DNA of 21,389 bases from NCBI GenBank assembly GCA_030152145.1, contig JASLIL010000060.1, positions 1 through 21,389 on the forward strand, written 5' to 3'. This DNA comes from Tissierellales bacterium. GTDB lineage: Bacteria > Bacillota > Clostridia > Tissierellales > JASKZW01. Positions 1 through 6,877 of this stretch are shown piece by piece (the first letter of the stretch is position 1; every line of letters begins with the position of its first letter). The notes beneath the pieces were generated by a model that saw only the letters and a list, made by a program, of their open reading frames with translations, had not been told where the DNA came from and did not search any database. The translations under genes were made by a program, and so were the position numbers.

Positions 1-1
1 A

Positions 2-1942
2 AGCTACTGGAATGATGAGGAATTTAAAGTCTTTGACCCCTCATCCCAAGAAGACAAGGAAGACTTAAAAAGCTCCCTAGAGAAAAAGAAGGCAGAAGAG
101 GGGGAACTTGTCTTCTTTGAACTAAGACCCTATTCCCATCAAAAGGAAATACTAGAAGACCTAAGACTTGAAAGAGAAGAATACAAGTCCTACAGAAACC
201 TAGTAGTAGCCGCCACAGGTACAGGAAAAACTGTTACTGCTGTATCAGATGCTAAGAGGATGAATTTAAAGACCCTTTTTATAGCTCACAGAAAAGAGAT
301 AATACTTCAAGCCAAGGAAACTTTTGAGGATATTTGGCAGGATAAAGATGTGGGGCTTTGGTTTGGAGACTATAGGGAGAATAAGGATATAGTTTGTGCT
401 AGCATACAAAGTATGGTTAATGATTTGGAAAATTTCAAAGAGGATGAATTTGGCTATATAATAATAGATGAGGCCCATCATGGAGCTGCAGAAAGTTATA
501 GAAAACTTTTAAATTATTTTAAGCCTGAATTTACCCTAGGCTTAACTGCTACTCCAGATAGGATGGATGGGGAGGATTTATTGGATATTTTTAAAAATGT
601 TTCCCACAAGTTGGATTTGAGAAAAGCTGTTGAAATTGGAGCTTTAGTGCCAGTTAGGTGTATAAGGGTAAAAACTAGTGTGGATATATCTGATGTAAAG
701 ATTAATGGGATTAGATATAATTCTAGGGATTTAGAGTCCAAGCTTTTTATAGGGGACAGGAACAGGACTATAGTTGATACTTATTTGGATATGGTAAAAA
801 ATAAAAAAACAGTTATATTTTGTGCATCTGTTAAGCATGCAGAACTTATAGCCTCTATGCTCCTAGAAGAAAATATAAATGCTAGAGCAGTTTCAGGTGC
901 TTTAAGTGATAGGGAGAGGGCCAAGATATTAGGGGAGTATGAGAATGGAGATATAGATGTTTTATGTGCCTGTGATCTTTTAAATGAGGGCTGGGATAGC
1001 CCTAATACGGAAGTTTTATTTATGGCCAGGCCGACGCTTTCTAAAACCTTATATTTACAACAATTGGGTAGGGGTATGAGGAGGTCAGAGTCTAAGGAAT
1101 ATTTAATGGTCTTTGACTTTATAGATAATAGCAATCTATTTAATACTCCGTATTCTACCCATAGAATCTTTGATATAAGTAAATACAATCCAGGGTCTCT
1201 TGTTTTAGGGCCAAAGGCTATGATGGTGGCGGAAAGAGACATGATTTATAGGGGAGAAAAACCTGATATTTACTTGGATTATCCTGTGGAGATTAGAGAT
1301 TATGAACTAGTAGAGCTTTTTGATTGGCAAAAAGAGGTAGAGGGCATGGTGTCGGAAATGGAATTTGTTAGGATGGTAGATGTTCAGTCAGAAACGATAA
1401 GGAGGTACATAAGGGAGGGTAAGATAAGGGCAGACTTGGAAATTCCAATGGGGAGTAGGTCTTTCTTTTACTTTAAGGAGGAGAATATAAAGTCTTATGC
1501 CAAGGAATTTTCTTGGGATCTTATAACAGCAGCAAATATGAAGGATAAATTTATGGACTATATAAATAAAATGGATATGAGCTATTCCTATAAACCTGTT
1601 TTTATTCTAGGATTTTTAGAGAATATGAATGAAAAAGCTAGGGTTAGGATAGATGATCTTGTAGATTATTTTATAGATTATTATGAGGGCAGAAGAGAGA
1701 AAGGCTTAGTAGTGGAAAAGAAAAGATGCCTATATCTTAGGGATTATACAAGGTCTGAGGTTAAGTCAAATATTCTAAGCAATCCCTTTAAAAGATTTCA
1801 AGATATGAATTTTATGGACTATAGCAAGGAGCTAGAGTTTATAAGCTTAAATAAACATATCCTAAAAAAGCTAGATGATAATGATATTAAGACTATAGTA
1901 GATATAGCCGAGGAGAAGCTTTGTGAGTATTTTGGGGATTAG
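2..1942 (+). CDS. Superfamily II DNA/RNA helicase, PLD-helicase type (5' end outside the window)
   Basis: The frame is open from base 2, so the first ATG (260) is internal: the Walker A motif ATGTGKT is encoded upstream of it at about 212-232. Visible helicase motifs in order are LRPYSHQKEIL (Q-motif-like), Walker A, DEAH (467-478), GLTATPDR, and a C-terminal lobe ending in QQLGRGMRR (about 1058-1084). The phrase RNLVVAATGTGKT is typical of helicases that carry an N-terminal phospholipase D-like nuclease domain (the PLD/DUF3427 group); that domain would lie left of the window. After the helicase core, about 1345-1500 encodes a MerR/excisionase-like helix-turn-helix (SETIRRYIREGKI), and the last 130 residues hold a helical region with SYKPVFILGFLE. 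I see no obvious DUF3427 domain. The likely role is ATP-driven DNA processing in repair or restriction-like defence; substrate unknown. 646 codons are visible. Confidence 0.88.
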   Translation, partial: SYWNDEEFKVFDPSSQEDKEDLKSSLEKKKAEEGELVFFELRPYSHQKEILEDLRLEREEYKSYRNLVVAATGTGKTVTAVSDAKRMNLKTLFIAHRKEIILQAKETFEDIWQDKDVGLWFGDYRENKDIVCASIQSMVNDLENFKEDEFGYIIIDEAHHGAAESYRKLLNYFKPEFTLGLTATPDRMDGEDLLDIFKNVSHKLDLRKAVEIGALVPVRCIRVKTSVDISDVKINGIRYNSRDLESKLFIGDRNRTIVDTYLDMVKNKKTVIFCASVKHAELIASMLLEENINARAVSGALSDRERAKILGEYENGDIDVLCACDLLNEGWDSPNTEVLFMARPTLSKTLYLQQLGRGMRRSESKEYLMVFDFIDNSNLFNTPYSTHRIFDISKYNPGSLVLGPKAMMVAERDMIYRGEKPDIYLDYPVEIRDYELVELFDWQKEVEGMVSEMEFVRMVDVQSETIRRYIREGKIRADLEIPMGSRSFFYFKEENIKSYAKEFSWDLITAANMKDKFMDYINKMDMSYSYKPVFILGFLENMNEKARVRIDDLVDYFIDYYEGRREKGLVVEKKRCLYLRDYTRSEVKSNILSNPFKRFQDMNFMDYSKELEFISLNKHILKKLDDNDIKTIVDIAEEKLCEYFGD

Positions 1943-2013
1943 ATATGTTTATAAGAAAATTAGAAGATTTACTATAAAATATTAGTAGTTATATCCAATA
2001 TAGGAGGTTTTAT

Positions 2014-2505
2014 ATGGAAGGAGATTACAATCTAGACTGTTGTATTTCTAGGGAGAAGGAATATTTTAGGTATAGGGCTGCAGCAGTTATAATTGAAGAT
2101 GATTGCCTTTTGATGGCTAGTAATAAGCTATCAAACTATTACTATTCTGTAGGTGGTGGTGTTCATTTAGGGGAGACTGCAGAGGAGGCTGTTGTGAGGG
2201 AAGTTTTAGAGGAGACTGGAGTCAGCTATGAGATTGATAGGCTAATTTTTATACATGAGAATTTTTTTGAGGGAGATGGAGCTGTGGAAGCTTTAAAGTG
2301 TCATGAGATAGCTTTTTATTTCCTTATGAAATCAAGGGGGACACAGCTATTAAATAGCAGGAGTGTCTGTTCAGAGGGTGAGGAGTATATGAATTGGATT
2401 CCTATTGATGAGCTGGCTGATCATGTAATTTATCCAGAGTTTTTTCTGGATAGCTTAAGGAATCTTTCCTCTGGTGTCCAACATATTGTGACGAGAGAGA
2501 TTTAA
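2014..2505 (+). CDS. Nudix hydrolase
   Basis: 163 residues. Nudix enzymes hydrolyse nucleoside diphosphates linked to another group, using a Mg-binding helix. The Nudix box is complete at residues 48-70: a glycine, five residues, E, seven residues, then REVLEETGV, matching GX5EX7REUXEEXGU. The N-terminal RAAAVIIEDDCLLMAS is the usual first strand of the fold, and SVGGGVHLGE leads into the box. The ATG at 2014 follows AGGAGG (2003-2008) at normal spacing. The gene ends shortly before a hairpin terminator shared with the convergent lipoprotein gene. The substrate cannot be told from sequence; the short, single-domain layout fits the MutT/ADP-ribose type or housecleaning enzymes. It is separated from the helicase gene by about 70 bases. 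Confidence 0.93.
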   Translation: MEGDYNLDCCISREKEYFRYRAAAVIIEDDCLLMASNKLSNYYYSVGGGVHLGETAEEAVVREVLEETGVSYEIDRLIFIHENFFEGDGAVEALKCHEIAFYFLMKSRGTQLLNSRSVCSEGEEYMNWIPIDELADHVIYPEFFLDSLRNLSSGVQHIVTREI

Positions 2506-2534
2506 AAAATAAAAGAAGTCCTGGGGCTGGCATT

Positions 2535-2568
2535 AAAAAAGATCAAGTCTAAGAACTTGATCTTTTTT
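2535..2568. terminator. Bidirectional intrinsic terminator
   Basis: GATCAAGT (2541-2548) and ACTTGATC (2555-2562) pair around a 6-base loop. An A-run precedes the stem and a T-run follows it, so the structure terminates both the Nudix gene (plus) and the PepSY lipoprotein gene (minus). Confidence 0.9.
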
Positions 2569-2569
2569 C

Positions 2570-3094
2570 CTATCTATTTTCTTCTTCACATTTTATAAAT
2601 TCGCCGGTTTCAGCGTCTATTTCAAATTCATATTTTTTAATGTCGTAGTTTAGCTCTCCTTCGTAAATTGTTCTGCCATTTTCCTGGTCAAGTTTGAATT
2701 CTGTGAAGTCGCTGTCTAGGGCTCCTTCTACTTTTTCTAGGACTAGGATCTTGGCTTCTTCTTCTGTTAGATTGCCTTGGACCTTGTCTGAGTTTATGAC
2801 TGCCTGTTCTTCTTTCTCAGACTTTATTATCTCTTTTGTTTCGGCATTTAGCTCTACTTCGTAGTTGTAGTTGTCTTTTGAGAATTCTAGTTCATACTTG
2901 TCTATGCCATCATCTTTTTCCAGCTTTATCTTGTGGAAGTTTACTTCTTCTGCCTTTAGATCGAAGTTTTCCGCGGCTATTTTCTTGGCCTGATCTTCAG
3001 AGATTAGCTGGCTTTTTTCTGGACTTTTACCACAGGCTGCTAGGCCTAGGACTAGTGTTAGAACCAGTATAAAATACTTTAATCTTCCCTTCAT
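2570..3094 (-). CDS. Lipoprotein with two PepSY-like repeats
   Basis: 174 residues. A short basic start, a hydrophobic stretch and the lipobox LAAC predict SpII cleavage and lipidation at Cys21, so the protein should sit on the outer face of the membrane. The mature part contains two similar PepSY-type units. Each has an acidic helix (SEDQAKKIAAENF and TEEEAKILVLEKV) followed by beta strands ending in YEVELNAETKEI and YEFEIDAETGEF. PepSY domains are known as secreted modules, some of which inhibit or sense proteases in the cell envelope; the role here is unknown. The ATG at 3094 is preceded by AAGGAGTG. It is related to the single-unit lipoprotein at 4433-4726, suggesting duplication. A TATAAT box lies on the minus strand at 3114-3119. 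Confidence 0.9.
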   Translation of the reverse strand: MKGRLKYFILVLTLVLGLAACGKSPEKSQLISEDQAKKIAAENFDLKAEEVNFHKIKLEKDDGIDKYELEFSKDNYNYEVELNAETKEIIKSEKEEQAVINSDKVQGNLTEEEAKILVLEKVEGALDSDFTEFKLDQENGRTIYEGELNYDIKKYEFEIDAETGEFIKCEEENR

Positions 3095-3214
3095 TTTATC
3101 ACTCCTTTACTATATTATACCCATTTTTAGCTTTTGAGGCCTATATTTTCAAAAAAATGTTAGGTCTTACCATTAGGGGGTATATATTCTATAGTTATTG
3201 TGAGGAGGGATAGG

Positions 3215-3457
3215 ATGGATTTAAAGTTATATGTTTCTGATCATTGTGGTTTTTGTATTCTTATAGTGGATTTTATAGAGGAGGAGTCCTTGAAGGTTGA
3301 GATCTTAAATATATCTTCTGATAGGAAGGCTAGGGCTGATGTAGGTCGTATTGGTGGGAAGATGCAGGTGCCTATGATGACGGTGGATGGTAGCCATATG
3401 TATGAGTCTAGGGATATAATGGAGTTTATTAAGGACCATATAGAGGAGCTGAGATAG
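3215..3457 (+). CDS. Glutaredoxin-like protein with CGFC motif
   Basis: 80 residues from the ATG at 3215, chosen because AGGAGGG (3203-3209) is correctly spaced; an in-frame GTG at 3200 lies upstream of that site. The protein has the thioredoxin-fold layout of small glutaredoxins: strand LKLYVSDHCGFC with the redox dithiol near the N-terminus, a helix, strand VEILNIS, then a cis-proline loop KMQVPMMTVDG and the terminal SRDIMEFIKDH helix. Such proteins reduce disulfides or glutathione mixed disulfides in the cytoplasm, or pass electrons to enzymes such as ribonucleotide reductase. It abuts a paralogue that starts one base after its stop codon, so the two are co-transcribed and probably translationally coupled. 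Confidence 0.85.
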   Translation: MDLKLYVSDHCGFCILIVDFIEEESLKVEILNISSDRKARADVGRIGGKMQVPMMTVDGSHMYESRDIMEFIKDHIEELR

Positions 3458-3712
3458 ATGTTGACTCTTTACTATTCAGATACTTGCAGTCAGTGTGCTC
3501 CTGTTTTGGCCTATATAGAGGAGGAGGATCTGGAGCTTGAGTATAAGAATCTTTCCAAGAATTCCAGCTATATGATGGAACTTTTTAAGCTTGGGGGCAA
3601 GATGCATGTGCCTATGCTTTTGATTGATGGCTTTCCTATGTATGATGCTAGGCAGATATTGGATTATCTTGAGGAGCATAGGGATCTACTGAAGAGGGGC
3701 CAGGCTTTTTGA
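3458..3712 (+). CDS. Second glutaredoxin-like protein, CSQC motif
   Basis: 84 residues. It is a paralogue of the preceding gene: LTLYYSDTCSQC carries the dithiol, KMHVPMLLIDGFPMYDARQILDYL carries the cis-proline loop and last helix. The active-site middle residues differ (SQ against GF), which usually alters redox potential and partner choice. The ATG follows the upstream TAG with no gap; GAGGAGCTGAG inside the end of the first gene serves as ribosome-binding site. The tandem arrangement indicates local duplication and divergence. The downstream 130 bases are AT-rich, with a strong hairpin near 3840-3884. Confidence 0.82.
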   Translation: MLTLYYSDTCSQCAPVLAYIEEEDLELEYKNLSKNSSYMMELFKLGGKMHVPMLLIDGFPMYDARQILDYLEEHRDLLKRGQAF

Positions 3713-3838
3713 AATAATATTTAGGGATAAAAAATATTTCTGGTTATTTTCAAATTATATTGCATAAATTATCTTTATTTGTTAAAATTTTAGACAGGAG
3801 ATAATTATTTTGCCTCTAAAAAATTTATAATATATTAG

Positions 3839-3884
3839 AAATACCACTTCAAAAATAGCTAGGTTCATTTTTGAAGTGGTATTT
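3839..3884. terminator. Long perfect hairpin, bidirectional terminator
   Basis: An 18-bp perfect inverted repeat (3839-3856 with 3867-3884) encloses a 10-base loop. It lies between the glutaredoxin pair (plus) and the cysteine-bearing orphan (minus). Short T-runs flank it on both strands, so termination of both transcripts is the likely role. Confidence 0.75.
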
Positions 3885-3891
3885 TCATGTC

Positions 3892-4215
3892 CTATCTTTC
3901 CAGGGGTTCTTCCTTTAGGTAGTAGGGACAGCTTATGTACATATTTCTTATTATTTCTTCCTTGGAGAAGGCTGATATTGTTTTGGGTTGGCAGTATTTC
4001 CTTATGCAGGGATTTTTATGGCTGATTTTTATTTTATTTTTTGATGGAGTAGAACAATAGTAGTTGTAGGGCTTTAGAAAGATTCTTTCCAATAGGGATC
4101 CCTGCTTATTTTTTTCCTTTATTAGGTTGGGGCAGGGGTATATGTGATAGTAGTTTTGTGAGTGGTAGTCTTCTGAATACCAGAAAAAGCCTTTTTCATT
4201 TCTTATTGTTTCCAT
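3892..4215 (-). CDS. Small protein of unknown function with five cysteines
   Basis: 107 residues. I do not recognise a family. It is rich in aromatic and basic residues with cysteines at 28, 54, 70, 75 and 96 in the settings PCPN, YYCS, NPCIRKYC and SCPYY, suggestive of a metal or iron-sulfur site, but the spacing matches no standard ferredoxin or zinc finger that I know. There is no signal peptide or membrane helix, so it should be cytoplasmic. Coding is supported by a clean AGGAGG eight bases before the ATG and by a good minus-strand promoter upstream (TTGTCA, 18 bases, TATAAT at 4275-4304). It stands alone as a single-gene unit between terminators. Confidence 0.68.
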   Translation of the reverse strand: METIRNEKGFFWYSEDYHSQNYYHIYPCPNLIKEKNKQGSLLERIFLKPYNYYCSTPSKNKIKISHKNPCIRKYCQPKTISAFSKEEIIRNMYISCPYYLKEEPLER

Positions 4216-4274
4216 TTAAAATCCTCCTGTGTCTAAGTTTCCTCTTCCAGTTTGTTAAAATAATTGCTATTTGT

Positions 4275-4304
4275 ATTATATAATAAAGTTTAGAATTTTG
4301 ACAA
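4275..4304 (-). promoter_or_regulatory. Sigma-A-type promoter of the cysteine-bearing orphan
   Basis: On the minus strand, TTGTCA (4299-4304) is separated by 18 bases from a perfect TATAAT (4275-4280). Transcription would start near 4268, about 50 bases before the ATG at 4215. Its -35 box overlaps the -35 box of a plus-strand promoter. Confidence 0.6.
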
Positions 4305-4327
4305 TAAACTATCAATTATTTTATAAG
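4298..4327 (+). promoter_or_regulatory. Possible divergent plus-strand promoter
   Basis: TTGACA (4298-4303) is followed after 18 bases by TATAAG (4322-4327). No convincing gene lies downstream on this strand; the next element is a hairpin at 4366-4389. If active, it would make a short RNA of roughly 60 bases. Confidence 0.4.
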
Positions 4328-4362
4328 TATACTTTAAAAATAATAGAGCTTAAAAAAGGCGG

Positions 4363-4389
4363 AAAAAATACAGGTTGTCACCTGTATTT
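4363..4389 (-). terminator. Intrinsic terminator of the single-PepSY lipoprotein gene
   Basis: A 10-bp perfect stem (4366-4375 with 4380-4389) has a 4-base loop. Read on the minus strand it is followed by a run of six T, about 40 bases after the lipoprotein stop codon. It could also stop plus-strand transcripts, more weakly. Confidence 0.8.
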
Positions 4390-4432
4390 CTTCGGCCCTT
4401 TAAGTTCATTTCGCAAAAGTTATATTATGTTT

Positions 4433-4726
4433 CTAGAGATTTTCCTTTTCGGCTTTTAGTACTTCTCCAGTTTCTCTGTTTATGTCCACTTCGTATTTAG
4501 TAGTGCCTTGGATGAATTCCAGTTCGTATTTTAAAACCTCTCCATCCTTATCCTTGTCTACTTGAGTAAACTCTACATCCTCTAGCTTAAGGTTAAATTC
4601 ACCTACTGCTATTTCCCTGGCCTCGTCTTCTGATATTTCATTCTTGTTAGATTTTCCACAGCCTGCTAGCCCTAAGGATAGAACCAGTAGTAGAATTAAC
4701 ATTTGAAATACGCCTTTTCTCTTCAT
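4433..4726 (-). CDS. Lipoprotein with one PepSY-like domain
   Basis: 97 residues. The signal peptide ends in lipobox LAGC, predicting lipidation at Cys23 and export to the outer membrane face. The mature part is a single PepSY-type unit: the helix SEDEAREIAVGEFNL, then strands including LKYELEFIQGTTKYEVDINRE, closing with TGEVLKAEKENL. It closely resembles the first unit of the lipoprotein at 2570-3094, so the two are paralogues separated by three other genes. The ATG at 4726 follows TAAGGAGGTATATT, an ideal ribosome-binding site, and a minus-strand TATAAT lies about 25 bases upstream. Role unknown; envelope sensing or protease modulation is the family-level guess. Confidence 0.9.
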   Translation of the reverse strand: MKRKGVFQMLILLLVLSLGLAGCGKSNKNEISEDEAREIAVGEFNLKLEDVEFTQVDKDKDGEVLKYELEFIQGTTKYEVDINRETGEVLKAEKENL

Positions 4727-4901
4727 AATATACCTCCTTAACTTCCATTATACCCTTTTTATTGTGAAATAATAGACTTGTTTTTAAAATATTGGAAATT
4801 TTCTCATAATTATGGCAAATTTTTATAAATTTAAAGTATTTTCATTTTCCATTGGTAAAAAAACCGACTTTTTCTTATATATATATAGTGAGGTGATTTA
4901 T

Positions 4902-5513
4902 ATGAGGCATAGTTTTAAGTTGGAGCTGGCTGTGGATTTTTCCATAGAGCTGGCTATTATCTTGGATAATCTTTATTTTTGGATTAGTAAGAATAGGGCT
5001 AGTGGTAGGAACTATCATGATGGACGCTACTGGACCTATAATAGTCATAGGGCTTTTGCTGAGATCTTCCCCTATTGGAATAGGTATAAGATTAGTAGGA
5101 TTTTAAAGCAGGGGGTTGAGGAGGGCTTGGTTGTGGTGGGGAATTATAATAAGAGTCCCTATGATAGAACTTCTTGGTATAGCTTGACAGATAAGGCCCT
5201 TAGCTATTGGTCTGACTCCAGTGTGCAAAAAGAGACTTTGGATAGGGGAGTTTCTACTTCTGGATTTAGTTTTGAGGCTTCAGCTATACCAGATAGAAAC
5301 CATATAGAAAACAAAGATAGTTCTTTAAGGGAGCTGCCTTTTCCTAGGGAGGATTTGGATCTTCTTTTGGAGGACTTTGGTAGGGAGAGGGTTTTAAGGG
5401 CTATGGATATTGCTAGGGATAGGGATAGGATGAATATGGCCTATCTTAGGGGGATTCTTAAAAATTTAAAGGAGGATGATCTTAGTGACTTCCCAGTTGG
5501 ACTTAAATTCTAG
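4902..5513 (+). CDS. DnaD-like replication initiation protein
   Basis: 203 residues from the ATG at 4902, chosen because GAGGTGA (4890-4896) precedes it; an in-frame ATG at 4812 has no ribosome-binding site. Residues 1-110 look like a winged-helix domain of the phage/plasmid replication-protein type: YWTYNSHRAFAEIFPYWNRYKISRILKQ is cut here by its parts YWTYNSHRAFAEIFPYW and YKISRILKQ, then GNYNKSPYDRTSWYSLT. The C-terminal part, FGRERVLRAMDIA and then MAYLRGILKNL, matches the DnaD/DnaB-type C-terminal domain that remodels DNA and recruits the helicase loader. It overlaps the next gene, an AAA+ loader, by 29 bases, as expected for a primosome pair. No phage structural or integrase gene is nearby, so host or relic origin is open. 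Confidence 0.78.
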   Translation: MRHSFKLELAVDFSIELAIILDNLYFWISKNRASGRNYHDGRYWTYNSHRAFAEIFPYWNRYKISRILKQGVEEGLVVVGNYNKSPYDRTSWYSLTDKALSYWSDSSVQKETLDRGVSTSGFSFEASAIPDRNHIENKDSSLRELPFPREDLDLLLEDFGRERVLRAMDIARDRDRMNMAYLRGILKNLKEDDLSDFPVGLKF

Positions 5514-6270
5514 GTGCCCTGATTGTAAGGAGCCTATATATAGGGAGATTAGGGGCCATGTGGTTGGGGTTATGTGTAGTTGCAGGGTTAGGGAGAGGGA
5601 GGATTATGAGAGGAGGCTTAAGATTTATAATAGGAGGAAGAAGCTGGAGAGGCTTAGGGATTATTCTATGATGGATAGGTCCTTTTATGAGTGTAGGTTT
5701 GAGAACTTTAAGCTGGATGAGAGCAATAGGAAGGTTTATGATCTGGCTTTAAAGTATTGTGAGAATTGGGAGACTATGAAGAGGGAGAATGTGGGCTTTT
5801 TATTTTATGGTAGGCCAGGAGTGGGCAAGAGCTATCTGAGTTTTTGCATTGCCAATAGGCTTTTGGAGAAGTTGGTGCCGGTTATAGCTATGTCTACTAT
5901 AGATATTATAAATAAGATTTTTGATGGCTATGGCAAGCATGGGGCTATGGGTGAGAAGGAGGTTATAGATTCCCTGGTTAATGCTGATCTTTTGGTTTTA
6001 GATGATTTGGGGGCTGAGTACGGCAAGGAGAAGAGTAAGCAGATTATATATTCTATATTGGATAAGAGGTCTAGGCTGGGCCTGCCTACTATAGTTACTA
6101 CTAATGTGGAGCCTGATAGTCTTAGGAAGAAGCTTATGCAGGCTGATGGAGTTAATAGGATAGAGGATAGGCTTTTTGAGATTTGCTATCCTGTTAGAAT
6201 TAGTGGAGAGTCTAAGAGGGTGGAGAATGTTAGGAAAAAGGAGAGGCTGATCTTGGATCTTTTAGGTTAG
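5485..6270 (+). CDS. DnaC/IstB-type AAA+ helicase loader
   Basis: 261 residues from the GTG at 5485, which sits nine bases after AAGGAGG; an in-frame ATG at 5476 directly touches that site and is too close. The N-terminus has a four-cysteine zinc site, CPDC then CSC about 17 residues later, followed by a basic helix. The AAA+ core shows Walker A GRPGVGKS, Walker B LLVLDDLGAE, sensor I TIVTTN and a box-VII-like NRIEDRLFE arginine region. This layout fits DnaC/DnaI loaders that open the replicative helicase ring onto DNA. IstB transposition ATPases share the core, but no IstA is present and the DnaD-like partner supports replication. It overlaps the upstream gene by 29 bases. Confidence 0.88.
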   Translation: MTSQLDLNSRCPDCKEPIYREIRGHVVGVMCSCRVREREDYERRLKIYNRRKKLERLRDYSMMDRSFYECRFENFKLDESNRKVYDLALKYCENWETMKRENVGFLFYGRPGVGKSYLSFCIANRLLEKLVPVIAMSTIDIINKIFDGYGKHGAMGEKEVIDSLVNADLLVLDDLGAEYGKEKSKQIIYSILDKRSRLGLPTIVTTNVEPDSLRKKLMQADGVNRIEDRLFEICYPVRISGESKRVENVRKKERLILDLLG

Positions 6271-6411
6271 GCCTAGAGCTTAAATTGTTAGAATATATTG
6301 GAAATTATAAGCTAGCTTTGGGAGGCTTGTCTTTATTGCTTTTAAAGGCTTCCTTGCTTCATTGTATTCTTGGGTTTTCTGTGCTAATATGCTATAAAAG
6401 GAGATGGTTTT

Positions 6412-6876
6412 TTGGCGAAAATTATAGTTTCTTTACTGGTTGCCTTGCTTTTTGTTTTGGCAGCTGTCCACAACTTTAGGTTGAGGAAGGAGGCTGTGGC
6501 TTTAACCCAGCCCAGCAAGTTTCAGGCTCTTGTGGCTAATGGAAGCTTGATTTTACTTATTGGATTGGCTATAGCTGCTGGCGGTGGCTGGCCTTATTTT
6601 CTACTGGCTATTACAGCTGATGCTCTTTTACTTTCGGTTATATTGAGTCCTGGTTTGACAGAGGAGGGCCTGCTTTTTATTAGTGGCAAGGCTATGTTGG
6701 TGGGACTTTTAACTTTTGATAGGGTGAAGAGGGCTAGTATAAGGGTTGAGGATCAGCTTGTTCTTTTGGAGGTTGAGGGGGCTGGGAGAAAGCTTAAGCA
6801 AAGCTATGCTTTGGAGTATGAGGATGTTTTGAGGAAGACTTTTAGGGATCAGAAGATCTCTTTGAAGGAGGTTTAA
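6412..6876 (+). CDS. Small membrane protein, copy 1 of a tandem pair
   Basis: 154 residues from a TTG at 6412, supported by AAAAGGAGA at 6396-6404. Three hydrophobic stretches (about residues 3-20, 42-57 and 62-80) occupy the N-terminal half, followed by a soluble part with GLTEEGLLFISGKAMLVGLL and a C-terminal LRKTFRDQKISLKEV. This is the layout of DUF5673-like small membrane proteins, an assignment I make with low confidence. The next gene encodes a paralogue with the same plan, starting two bases after this stop codon. A possible promoter (TTGTAT, 17 bases, TAATAT with an upstream TG) lies at 6362-6390. Function unknown. Confidence 0.75.
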   Translation: MAKIIVSLLVALLFVLAAVHNFRLRKEAVALTQPSKFQALVANGSLILLIGLAIAAGGGWPYFLLAITADALLLSVILSPGLTEEGLLFISGKAMLVGLLTFDRVKRASIRVEDQLVLLEVEGAGRKLKQSYALEYEDVLRKTFRDQKISLKEV

Positions 6877-6877
6877 G

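Noticed and set aside
2836..3072. 78-codon plus-strand frame opposite the PepSY lipoprotein
   Set aside because: It is a shadow of the lipoprotein gene, which has a signal peptide, lipobox and ribosome-binding site.
4271..4459. 62-codon plus-strand frame
   Set aside because: It runs through the terminator at 4366-4389 and into the end of the opposite lipoprotein gene, has no ribosome-binding site and encodes low-complexity sequence.
5485..6270. IstB of an IS21-type transposon
   Set aside because: No IstA gene or terminal inverted repeats are seen, and the DnaD-like partner supports a helicase-loader role.
6285..6479. 64-codon plus-strand frame starting with TTG
   Set aside because: It overlaps the start of the better supported membrane gene at 6412 in another frame and has no ribosome-binding site.
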